Origin: Plutella xylostella
Taxonomy: Eukaryota; Arthropoda; Insecta; Lepidoptera; Plutellidae
Reading direction: 5' to 3'
NCBI RefSeq assembly: GCF_932276165.1
Contig: NC_063994.1
Coordinates: 3,348,001-3,412,000, forward strand
DNA length: 64,000 nt
Notes under the pieces: model-generated
What the model was told of the DNA's origin: nothing
Database searches by the model: none
What the model saw: only the letters and a program-made list of their open reading frames with translations
Part shown: in pieces, positions 33,850-44,372 of the stretch
Layout of the letters: every line of letters starts with the position of its first letter
How positions within the stretch are numbered: position 1 is the first letter of the stretch
Program-made: the position numbers and the translations under genes

Positions 33850-34872
33850 CGTAACCGGTAATGGGGTTTTGGATGAGTTTCAAATGATATAAATTGGAGA
33901 GTTTTGTACTTTTTATGTAGGTATACAAGTTGTAAAGAGTAAGTAATTTTTTTTTCTGCATTTTGATTGAAACAATAAGTACAAAATAAAAAAAGTTTGT
34001 TTTGGCCTGATAAATAAAATAACAAAAAAAATATAAGGCATGTGATATGAAATTTTAGGTAATTAATTAATTATTGAAAAAGTAGAAAAAATATATCTCA
34101 ATACCTAAATGTTGTGTTTTAGACATAGGTCTTAAAGAAGAAAATACTTTCCAGGACCTCCTCTATCACAGTCTCTTCCTCCTGAGATACAGTTTAATAC
34201 TAGTTCAGGAGGTTGCAACCTTTTCTCAAGATATACCTAGTACACTTTAAATGTAACTAATATAATTCTGTGCCTAAGAACAAGTTTGTACTGAAATTTT
34301 TCTGCAAATAAATGTTTTTTTTTTTTTTTTTTTTTTTTTTTAGTTTTTCTTGTCGGTTCTTGTGCTGAACACCCTGTATATTTCTTTGTACCTATCTGAG
34401 AAAGCTTATTATTGTTAAATAGCTCTGAAGTTAGGTACACAAAATTATTTACATACTTATGTTTTCTTAAACTGTTAGCTTTCATAAAAAAAATGTAAGC
34501 ATCATCATAATATTATTTTGCAATATTACATACCGCATTACATAGATGCATAACTTCCACTTTTTCGCACGCAAATGTAGGTAGATAATTTAAGCCGATA
34601 GCCAACGGCTTTGAGACTCGCTTAATGCGAGTAACTGGATCAGAGTAGGAGTAACTTTTATCCTCTAGTTAACGCATAGCTTCAGAGCCAAACCCCAGGA
34701 GGGTAATTCTCGTGCTTACAAAAAAAAATCGTCTCAATCCCATCCTATTATTTTTAAGTAGGTAAAGCCTTATTCGTGCTAGTGTTGTCAATTTCCTTCT
34801 GAGAACCAAAAAACAATCATAAATATATCATAGTGTTAAAAAGTCATCGCTTTTATAAAAAAAAAAAAACAC
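33850..34872. other. Intergenic; 27-T homopolymer and a MITE tip
   Basis: A run of 27 T is at 34315-34341, followed at about 34366-34380 by the tip acaccctgtata seen on other MITEs here. The 82-aa minus ORF here is a poly-Lys artefact of the T run. Confidence 0.55.
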
Positions 34873-34924
34873 GCACTCACGCCTTGTACCAATGTACTCC
34901 CTTGCGGGGTAGGCAGAGGTGCAT
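34873..34924 (-). repeat. 5'-truncated type 1 SINE tail
   Basis: Only the last ~50 bp of the SINE are present (cactcacgccttgtacc, ttgcggggtaggcagaggtg on this strand), next to an A-run corresponding to a poly-T tail. Confidence 0.75.
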
Positions 34925-35325
34925 CGCTTTTATATCGCAACACTTTTAACAAGCGACTGATTTTCGAGGATGTCCATTCGAAATAATTATAGGTATTATG
35001 GCTAATTTTAAAAGCGCCAAGCCTTTGAAACTCTTGTGAAAATTAATCCTTTACTGCCATTTGAATTTGAATAGACTTTGATTTTTATTTTTGAGTCGAG
35101 AATTACCCTGCAGCCGCAGAACAAAATCCCAGATTACTACCGAATGCCTGCAACCAAAGATAACGCGGCCATTAAGCAGACTCATTACATTATTAATTAT
35201 TACAGCCGTGCCGGATCTCATAAGCTTTTTGCCTCTCATTCGAAAGATTGTGGGTTCAAATCCTTTCATCAATCAATGAATTTAACACATTACATTTCTT
35301 TAAAATAAAATGATAATGAGATTAA
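34925..35325. other. Intergenic; a B-box-like element near 35250
   Basis: At 35213-35265 gccggatctcataagc ... gtgggttcaaatcc resembles a degenerate tRNA-like SINE head. The overlapping ORFs at 35051-35308 are not credible. Confidence 0.45.
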
Positions 35326-35395
35326 ATATGCTCACGACTGTAATCCCCGAAGGGGTAGTAGGTAAGATAGGTCGTAAGCTAAGATCGCCGTTTTT
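35326..35395 (-). repeat. Isolated 5S-SINE tail B
   Basis: tatgctcacgactgtaatcc and ccgaaggggtag are the reverse complement of the 24785-25165 tail. This copy is 5'-truncated. Confidence 0.7.
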
Positions 35396-35550
35396 TAAAT
35401 GAGTTAAATGCACATACGGTACACATCTAGAATCTAGATGTGCCTGTGTTCCTGACCTGTCTAAGATTTCCTGCTGAGATTGATTGCTACATGTTTTATT
35501 GTCAAAATGACCATGTTAGCCTTTCCTCGCGTTTACAACGAAATTACATC

Positions 35551-35818
35551 TACAGGGTGTTGCAAAATTCGTATACTAAGCCGAAACCTACATGTGCAGC
35601 ATGGTATATCTAAGCCCGAATCTGAAATCAGAATTTAGAAATTGGCGAATAAAAAAATATTCTCCCATAGTAAAAAGTCACGTGACCAACAAAGTTTGTA
35701 TGGAAAATGAAATTTTTTTTTCGCGAATTTTCAAATTCTGATCTCAGTTTCAGGCTTAGATATACCATGCTGCACATGTAGGTTTCGGCTTAGTATACCC
35801 TTTTTGCTACACCCTGTA
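35551..35818. mobile_element. Palindromic MITE of the 'cagggtgttgcaaaa' family
   Basis: The arms cagggtgttgcaaaattcg ... acctacatgtgcagcatgg have an inverted match on the right ending gctacaccctg, with TA at both edges. The centre contains aaaaagtcacgtgaccaac. Other members: 41158-41538, 61732-61870, 23700-23939, 59970-60042. Confidence 0.85.
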
Positions 35819-35905
35819 TAAGATTTTGCAGAGTTGCCGTCAGGATTTAAACTTGCAGCCTCTCGAATAAGAGACGAGTTCTTATCCGGTTCGCTACGTA
35901 TCACA

Positions 35906-36040
35906 CAAAGGTTGGCTGGTAGAGATTGCTTTAAGCAATAAGACCGCCTTTTTTGTACTATTTTATATATAAGTTGTGATTTTGTAATGTTTTCTTTAAT
36001 GGTGCAAAATAAAGAGTATTTTATTGTATTGTATTGTATC
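35906..36040 (+). repeat. LINE 3'-end fragment
   Basis: aaggttggctggtagagatt, gcaataagaccgcc, then caaaataaagagtatttta and a (ttgta)n tail. Same layout as 10772-10906. Confidence 0.7.
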
Positions 36041-37846
36041 ACTGTACTGATTCCAATGAGTACAGTGTGTCCAACGCAATAATTCTGGATTTCGAGCACC
36101 CATTACACCGAATATATCAGTCAAATAACGAGAGGTTCCTGTCGATAGACATTATTTAAAAATAAAAAAGCTATTTTTATAAAGGAAATATCCAAGCATA
36201 TATTGTTTAGTTAAGGATATGTTAGTACTCGTAATTATTTTTCTTATATGTTTATTATATATTATCGTGGTAAATGTTTAGGGTAATGAGCTTACTATGT
36301 ATTTCTTGTTTATAATTTATGTTTTGTTATGTTTACTGTTGTTTGTCCTTATAAATAAAATAAATGATAATAATGGCCACAATCTTCCTATCACGCGAGT
36401 AATGTAGGGCTCGTTTTGAGTAGCCTCTACCCGTTCAAGGATGAATATTGGGTTGGGAGCATATATAAGTACACATAATATACGTACATACATTACATAA
36501 ATAGGCCTTTATCATGCCGCAGTTAGATAGAAAGGCCGTAAGTAGATGAATAACGGCTAATAATTCATGGGATTTTTTCTAATAAACTTACAAGCTATTA
36601 CTTACATAGACGCTCCAGCGCCAAATTGCCAAGATTTATTGCCTATTCGAGACTAGCTTCATTCTTGCTCAGAGCCGGGAACGCCCTGATTTCCCGGGAA
36701 TCTTTTCGGGAATAACAATAGATGGATGGCAAACAAAAGAAATGCCCAGCCTAGTTAAAGTAGGGTCTATGAAATATTCGTTAGCATAAAAAGTAATTTT
36801 CGATCTTATACTTAAAAGCGATTCCGAATAGAACGATGGCAAAACTAGTACAATGTTATGTTACTGGACTAACGTAAACCATCATACTGATTTTTATACC
36901 ATACATAAATCATAGAAAACAGTTTGCAAAACACGTGGTTATGTATTAAATTGGCAGCGATGTGCTCAATCGGTGTTAAAATTATGCGATATCATTACCG
37001 TGGCCTCATTCCCACGTGTGTAGTAATTTGCATAATATATATTTTGCTAGTATAAAGTGTATCAGCAGTGTGGGCTCTATTCTTAGAACAGACTGAATGA
37101 ACCAGTTACGTCGTCCTGTGTGCGAAACTTAATTACTCGTATTTAGTGATGTCGTTAATTGGGAATTTAATTTATCCGTTTCTTTAATTATCCTGAAGCA
37201 TTTTTTTTATCAATCGATACATACATAGGTATACGTAACAGTATTAAAAGTCGTTATGGCTGTCCCGATATCGACAAGGATATTTTTAAATTAAAATTGT
37301 GGTTTAGCTATCTGATAGATGACCTAATTTCTGATACCATCCGTTATATACTATACCAAAAGTACAGCCATTTCCATTAACGTTTATCCACGACACGAGA
37401 TTGTACCATATTAATTATATTCTGGGAAAAAGAACCTTTGTAGTTACATGTCCCCTTATTTTTAGCTCATCAAAGCCATATGGTGTAAATAAGAGCAGTA
37501 AGCCTGTATGTTGCAACAGCTGGGATAAGCTATACCTGTATCTTATAATTAACTGCTGCAATCTCATAAAAATAGCAACCGACATTAACCATACAACTAT
37601 GGCCCTTACGACGCCCTTACAATATCCGGGTTCAAAAGAGGTATCTGTACAAAATAAATCTGAATAAGATGAAAAATAATTATTTTACGAATCATAATAT
37701 TATAATTGTGTATCCGAGCCATCATTTTGCGTAATACCTAAAATTGTGACCAGCGCATCTTTTTGTTGGAATCAATAAATTCAAAATCGTATCATCTCGA
37801 TTCTAAATGTCAGGTATAATGTTATGCATTCCGGTTCTAGTAAGCT
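36041..37846. other. Intergenic upstream of the Q-rich secreted protein gene
   Basis: No ORF with a domain. The 88-aa ORF at 37401-37667 has no ATG at its start and no signal peptide. The region should contain distal regulatory sequence of the downstream gene, but nothing specific can be named. Confidence 0.5.
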
Positions 37847-37853
37847 TATAAAA
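37847..37853 (+). promoter_or_regulatory. TATA box of the Q-rich secreted protein gene
   Basis: Tataaaa lies 74-80 nt before the ATG at 37927, implying a start of transcription near 37878 and a ~50-nt leader. Confidence 0.65.
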
Positions 37854-37926
37854 CAACTTCACAACATTACTCGAAGTCATTTAAAAAGTAGCCTCGCCCA
37901 GGAACCCTTGGGTTATATTTTTAAAG

Positions 37927-40115
37927 ATGATCAAATTGGTAAGTGATTTTTTTTTATGATTTATTAATGGACAATTACGTCTATGATCTCATCTTAACTT
38001 ACATTCATGGCTTTACGAACAGATTTATTATGGTCCGGTTTATTACATATCGCACCTAATATATGTTTTAAACATTTTCAGATCGTCTTGTCCGCCATTT
38101 TGGCCTTCGCTGCCGCCAAGGCCAAATCCAAGCCGCAAGAACTCGTCTACAGCTATGGTCAAGAGGGTGCCCCCGTTCCGTACTCCGTCCAACCGGCCGT
38201 ATACCCAGGTGCACCGAACGCCGGCCCGTACCCTGTTCAATATGCAGATGGAAACGTGAACCAAGGCGTAGTATACCAGCAACCTGGTTTTGGCTACCAG
38301 CAAACTGTAGGCGCGCCTGGAAATGTGCAGCAACTGGCGTACACAGCCAACAACCAAGCTGCTTACTCAGCTGCTAACAACAACCAAGCTGGTTACGTAT
38401 TTGCCAACAACCAGGGAGCTGGCCAACAGGCCGGTAATGGACAAGTTCAACAAGTGCTGGTGTATGCTGCTCCTCAAGGAAACCCTCAAGGGCCAGTCCA
38501 ATACGTTCCGCAACAAGTACCGCAGAATGTTCAAGCTCCGCAGTACCAAGTGGTCTATGGAGGGCAACAAAAACAAGCAGCTTACGGCGGTGGACAACAA
38601 CAAGTGGTTTATGGAGCTCAGCAACCACAAATAGCTTACGGAGGTCAGCAGCAGCAAATCGTATACGGTGGACAGCAACAACAAGCAGGCTATGCTGGAC
38701 AGCAAGTCGCTTACGGAGGACAGCAAGTTAATTTCGCTCAAAACGCCGGATCGCAACTTGTTCAGTCAGTCGCCCCTGCTCAAGTGATCTACTCTAACCA
38801 AGTAGGTGTTCAAAATACAGCCAGCGCTGCATCAGCTTATGCTACTGCTCCAGCTACCTTCAGCAACCAGGTATCCACCCAGCAAGTGGCTAACACAGTT
38901 GAAATTCAACCATCTAAAGTGACGACCATCCCTGCTCAAGGATATACCGTTTACCAACCAACCAGTAGTGCCGCAGTAAGCAGACCAGAAGTGACCGTTC
39001 AGAAATTCCAGTCTGCTCCAGCTTTAAATACTAGATTTGCCCAAACTTACCAACAGGCCACTCCAGCAGTGGTTAACACAAATCAGTACACCTATTCCGC
39101 CCCAGTGACCAAAACAACACAGTATGTTAACCAACAAGTATCAAAACCTGCCCAATTTACCCAAACTTACCAGAAAGTTACACCAGCTGTGGTTAACACT
39201 AACCAATACCAATATTCTGCCGCTCCTGTGACTAAAACCACCCAGTACGTCAATCAAAATGTTCAGTCAAACCCCACCCCCTTCAAGTCTCACAAGTGGT
39301 CTTTCTCAACGGTTGCTCCCGCGACAAAGCAAGTATCTTACACTACTCCTGCCCCTTTTAAAGTTCAGTCGAACCCTAGTCTTGTGTCAAGGATTGCTCC
39401 TTCTGTACCTTCATTTGTCGCTAATAACCAAGCTGTGAACGTTGGCTCAGCCGGTATTCGCCAATATTCTGTATCGACGCCAGCGCCCTTATTCACTACC
39501 ACTACCCCTGCCCCCTACAAGGCTAAAGTCGCTGCTCCATTAACTGTCATCTCTCCTACTTTCCCCACATACACTGCAAACAGTCAAGTATCAACTATCA
39601 ATACAAACAAGTTTGCCTACACAACTCCCGTAGTCAAGACTGTCCAAACATACACTCAGCAGCAAGCAAAACCTGCCGGAATCAAATGGTCTTATGAAGC
39701 GCCCCAAGTAGCGTCCAGGATTGCCGCCCCAGTGACCGCCACAGTCGCTACCCCGGCAGCTGTCCCAGTTGTGACCTATCAAGCTGAACAGCAAGTATCA
39801 GGAAACCAGGTGGCTGCTATCACGCAAGTTGAAAACGCTAACTTGAGCAACCAAGTGGCATATACGCAGGTTGCGAGCCCTTTAAGCAGTCAGGTGACAT
39901 ATTCTCAGGAGGCTGGCACTGCCCAAGGTAATCCTGCCGTGGCATTTTACTACGCTGATGGACCAGCTCCAGTGACCTACGCACAAGGCACGGGTGAGGT
40001 GGCGTACTCGGCTTATCCAAGAACTGGTTATTCTACATTGTACACCGCCGGTGAAGGTGTTAAGCCTCTGCATGGCAGCACTGGTTGTAACTGCGGTAAA
40101 CATGTTAAGAAATAG
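37927..40115 (+). CDS. Secreted Gln/Ala/Val/Tyr-rich structural protein, 681 aa (cuticle- or matrix-like)
   Basis: Two exons. Exon 1 (37927-37938) encodes four residues, MIKL, then GTAAGT. Exon 2 (38082-40115) starts after tttcag and continues in phase 0 with a hydrophobic stretch (IVLSAILAFAAAKA), completing a signal peptide. A tiny first exon that splits the signal peptide is typical of insect cuticle and other secreted structural genes. The mature part is low-complexity: YGGQQQQ-type repeats (~residues 164-225), two ~38-residue repeats with TPAVVNTNQY and VTKTTQYVNQ (~325-400), then Ala/Pro/Val/Thr-rich stretches. The only cysteines lie in the C-terminal GCNCGKHVKK. No chitin-binding R&R consensus is visible. 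AATAAA follows at 40273. An extracellular matrix, cuticle or eggshell role is inferred from composition only. The in-frame ORF running further 5' from 38007 is intron. Confidence 0.85.
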
Positions 40116-40272
40116 AAGTATTGTAGTCCTAGTCTCATAGTAAGATAGAACGATAACACGAGTGAATAGTTACTTACCACATGCATTTCTTGTCGAAAAA
40201 AATCCTTGTTTGTATATAAAATGTGTACAAAATAGTCACTAAATGTAAATAGCATTATTTGAACAATTTATA

Positions 40273-40278
40273 AATAAA
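40273..40278 (+). terminator. Poly(A) signal of the Q-rich secreted protein gene
   Basis: AATAAA 158 nt after the stop codon, in an AT-rich 3' UTR. Confidence 0.65.
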
Positions 40279-40280
40279 AA

Positions 40281-41157
40281 ATATGAAACTTTGAGATGTA
40301 TTTTATGTTTCGCTCCATAAAATGATAAAATTTATTGCAGGTATCTATTTTTATGATCTGCTATGAATTTTACTTTCGACAAACGACCTTTATTTTTGTC
40401 GCGACCTGTATAACCAGGATCTCAGACGTAATTCTCCATTTATTTGACGATCTTTCTTTTAAACAGTTGAAAGGACAAATCTATAAATAAATCGATTGAA
40501 AGTTAATATTGCACCAAAGACTGTACGAATGTAATAATAATAATAATTTATGTACGTGGGTAAGTCATTTTTAAACTAAATATTACAATCATAGTAAACG
40601 ACCATAGAACATGGTTCATGGTATATGTATTTTAATGGAAGGTTTCAAATTAATTCTAATTTACTGTCTCGATTGTACATAATTATGTGCACGATGACAT
40701 ATTTCTTTTTAATTTAATTTATCTTTTCATATAAAACAAGTTCCAATCATTAGTCAAATCAAAACCAAATTTTGCGATACATGAAAAAAAACCTATGAAT
40801 CAGGATATGGTGAAACATATATCACGAAATGGACCACTTAAATGAATAAATTACACATTTGATTCAGGTTACAATTCTACATAATTATTATTATGGTAAT
40901 GAGGTATGTTCTTTTTGTTTTATTTATGCTTTGCCTTGACATATAGAGCATGTATGCGTGTTTACAAATAGGCGATGCCTAGTGTGTTATTTGACCTTGT
41001 TTTTATTATACTTTTACAACTTTTGTCGAACAGGTGTAGTTTGTAGGTAGATTAAAAATATATGAAAGGCTTGATTCCCGGACAAACATTAGTATCATTT
41101 TATTTTTAGGCCTATAATCGAGTTGCGGGTACATTATTTTTAACATTAATGTTTACA
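40281..41157. other. Intergenic, no gene recognised
   Basis: AT-rich, no ORF or repeat named. Confidence 0.55.
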
Positions 41158-41538
41158 TAGGATGTTGCAAAAGAGTAAAATCTGGTTGAATAATAGTTGT
41201 TCGGAATGACCCCCTGAGTCACCCCCTTTCGGTTTCGTATAATACACACGCACTCACGCCTTGTACTAATGTACTCCCTTGCGGGGTAGGCAGAGGTGCA
41301 TTGCTGCACCCACTTTTCGCCAGAGTGTTATGTTAGTCCCAATGTAATAGGGGGCGGGCCTATTGCCATTTTACGGGCACATCCAAGACCTGAGAACAAA
41401 TGTTTAATGAGAACAGATGTTTAAACAAATATCTGCCCCAGCCGGGAATCGAACCCGGGACCATCGGCTCAGTAGTCAGGGTCACTAACCACTATGCCAT
41501 TCGGTCGTATAATACCTACCCTTTTTGCAACACCTGTA
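41158..41538. mobile_element. 'caggrtgttgcaaaa' MITE interrupted by a SINE
   Basis: The left part (aggatgttgcaaaagag ... gttcggaatgacc) and right part (ctttttgcaacacctgta) are the two ends of the family seen whole at 35551-35818. The type 1 SINE at 41246-41505 separates them. Confidence 0.75.
41246..41505 (-). repeat. tRNA-derived SINE, type 1, with 10-bp target duplication
   Basis: A full minus-strand copy flanked by cgtataatac (41236-41245; 41506-41515). The two flanking halves belong to one MITE, which fixes the order of insertion. The 65-aa ORF at 41112-41309 is an artefact of this junction. Confidence 0.92.
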
Positions 41539-43433
41539 GATATCATAGTTACAAATTTCATTGATAAACTGATAATATTACATTATAAAACAGTAGGTAT
41601 TATCATATTAATTATACGATAAATAGAGGCAGATAATCACTACCAAACAAAATACGATCAATAGCCGTTCACAACAAAACAAGCACCAATTCACGCCAAA
41701 AAACGAGCGCAATAGAAAACATAATAACCAAAATCACACAACCATCACTTACATAAAACACAAAACCGTGTATCCCGGTAAAAATGACAGTCATAACACG
41801 TAGGACGTTCAACTTGCTCATCTTCTAACCTATATGAAGACATTACACTTTATCTCCGGGCCGTATATCCTGGGGATATGATGGGTGTGTCAACTGTCAC
41901 CGCTGCTTGTGCCCACCCCTATTCTATAACTTTCAGTTGCTATAACGCCTACATCGTAGAAATCTCATGGTTAGAATACTGGTATTATGATACCGAGTTC
42001 GGAAGATTAGATTTGGGAGATACATGTTTTTTTTAATAACTGAAATGTCAATTAGGTCTGAGTTGGGGGTGGCCTGTAGCCAGTTTTCCAGCTTATCCAA
42101 TATCCGATATTTAAGAAAGCCCCGGTCGGGAATCAAATCGTGATTGTTACACTATGGTTATCGTCCTTCCAATATAAACACTAATTTAATTGTATTTCTT
42201 TCAACAATTTGACCTTATAATTTAAAGATTTACGGCAGCATACAGCATTTAAAAAATCCTATATATCTAAACTTAGGTAAGTAGGTACTTACCCATGATC
42301 TTACCTACTGCTCCTTATTTTCTAATGTTACTCTACTATAGACTATAGAGTTCCTTCATGTTGTATGTCTTCAACTATCTATTTTCTTAGTGACAGTTTC
42401 ATTTATCTCGGTAAGTGGTTTCTTGTTGATTGACGTTAATAGGGTTGTCGAAAAACATGTTGGTAAATGGGAATTATTGTTGTCCTTTGATGTACCAACC
42501 TCAAAGTTGTTTGAATGAGTATTTCATGTGTTTTCTGATTTATTTATTTACACCAGCAGTTAATCCTCATTATGTAGGTTTTATTAATATAATTATTTAA
42601 GTATACAATTATTCTACATGCCCCAGAGATTTTCTTTTTTATCTTATAAGGATGTATGCCTATTTTAGCAAAAAGTTGCTTTTTACATGTAAATGTAAAA
42701 AAAGTTGTCTAAACGGTTAAATTGTGCATCATAAAATTATTTGCACTGGGGTGGCATTAATAACTATTTAACTGAGTGTACATACTCGTAAATGTACTTC
42801 TAGTAGGTAGACCCACTAATTGTACTAACCAATAGTGTAAACGCGGCCTTAGGCAAACGTGACCTTCTGTAGAAAGAGAGATCAAGTTACTTTGACATTT
42901 AGTAAAGCCTTTCTCTTACGTTGGATAAATAAAATAGGAATAAACTGAGCACTGAGGATAATACCGGTTGTTACACCCGATGACTTTTTAATGTGTATTG
43001 TATTGAGTTTGCACGCGCCTCGCTTGATTGATTGTAATATTATGTTTGTAGAGACAGTCTGGAATACATTAAGAGGAAGTCCAACTAGCAGTCGTTTCCG
43101 CCAGAAACGGTTGTTTTTAGCATTTTTTTATTAACTAGAAGTTAATCCTAGGTACTGGGTATTAGAAGAGAAGTTCTAAAAAATTTAATTAGCATGAAGA
43201 GGGCGCGAAACGTAGCAGTTTTGGGAAAAACAATTTCAAACGGAAGTTATAGTTGGGCTTACATTACACTAGTTACGTATGTTTTGTAACATGTTTGTTA
43301 TGCATAATGGAATTTGTACTAAATTTACATAATATGGGCGTATACGTCGTCAATATTAATTGATGCGTTTTTATACAGTAGAATATAAAAAACAAAACAA
43401 AATTGAACGAAGTTCTAACTTACGTATAATTAT
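41539..43433. other. Intergenic; one possible signal-peptide exon at 41753-41821 (-)
   Basis: Otherwise AT-rich without recognisable genes. The weak exon candidate is described under findings. The 67-aa ORF at 41933-42136 (-) has no feature. Confidence 0.5.
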
Positions 43434-44019
43434 TAGTGTTGCCACGAATAGTGATTTGGCCGAATACCGAATACCGAATATTCGGCCGGCACTCTCAGCC
43501 GAATACCGAATATTCGGCCACCGAATATTCGGCAGGTGATCCAGTATAATTCAATAAGTTGAAGTTTTATTTAAAGAGTGTTCTTCGTAATCTTACGGCA
43601 GATCCGTACAACTGGTGGTCAATCAACTCGAATCAGTAGCCAAACCTTATATATTTTGTTAAAAAATACCTGTGTCTCAGTAGTAGGTATTGTATATTTT
43701 TATTTTATGAAAAAAGCGCAATTTTCTCTTACGAACAAATGCCGAAAACTTGTCTATATTCATCACAATTTGCCTTTAATTAATTTTAAATATTAAAAAT
43801 ACATATTTTGTATTCAGGTTTTTGCAATTAATGATTGTTTTATAGTTAAATGTTTCGATCAAAGAGTTTTTTATTCCCTTTTGCAAGATATTTCCTACTT
43901 TTTTAAGTATTCGGTATTCGGCCGAATACTACTTACTATTCGGCCGAATACCGAATACTGAAAAAACTGGCCGAATAGGCCGAATACCGAATAGTTGCCG
44001 AATATTCGTGGCATCTCTA
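43434..44019. mobile_element. hAT-like 586-bp MITE with perfect 8-bp target duplication
   Basis: The ends tagtgttgccacgaata and (reverse complement) tagagatgccacgaata face each other. The direct repeat ATAATTAT (43426-43433; 44020-44027) is exactly 8 bp, as hAT transposases make. Both subterminal regions carry many copies of gccgaatattcggc-type palindromes. The 72-aa ORF in the AT-rich middle (43578-43796) shows no transposase motif. Confidence 0.9.
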
Positions 44020-44295
44020 ATAATTATTATACCTCATATCATCGTCTGTTTTTTCAAGACGTAGGTGTATACTTAAGTATAATTTAACGAAAAAAATCTG
44101 TCTAATGTAAATATCATAAGACCCACGCTTTTACGTAAACAAACATATGTTTTTTGGTCATAGTACTACCCACACAAAACTCAGCCATTTCCATCCCAAA
44201 ACTGAATGAATTTGAATGTATAAACAAACCCTTGATAACCTCTTCAAAAGTAATGTCTAATGAAAAATACTTATATTATTTTCTCGTTGTTTCAG

Positions 44296-44372
44296 AACGT
44301 AAATGTGGAATGCCGTGATACCTATCTCCTGGGAATGCTTCAAGGCGAGGCAATGACCCTGGCCGAGGCAAA
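44296..44372 (+). promoter_or_regulatory. Leader of the Kekkon-like mRNA with upstream ORFs
   Basis: A splice acceptor (ttgtttcag) ends at 44295, so the leader exon continues from an unseen upstream exon. Upstream ATGs open an 17-residue ORF (44303-44356) and a 16-residue ORF (44353-44403) that overlaps the main ATG in another frame. Such an arrangement usually lowers translation of the main ORF. Confidence 0.6.

Noticed and set aside
34237..34485. 82-aa minus ORF with a poly-Lys run
   Set aside because: Created by the 27-T homopolymer.
37401..37667. 88-aa ORF upstream of the Q-rich gene
   Set aside because: No ATG at the start, no signal peptide or domain, AT-rich composition like the surroundings.
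38007..38081. In-frame N-terminal extension of the Q-rich protein
   Set aside because: Intronic: a typical donor/acceptor pair joins the four-codon first exon to a complete signal peptide.
38043..38756. Minus-strand ORFs of 84-129 aa within the Q-rich gene
   Set aside because: Antisense of CAA/CAG-rich codons gives Leu-rich open frames by composition.
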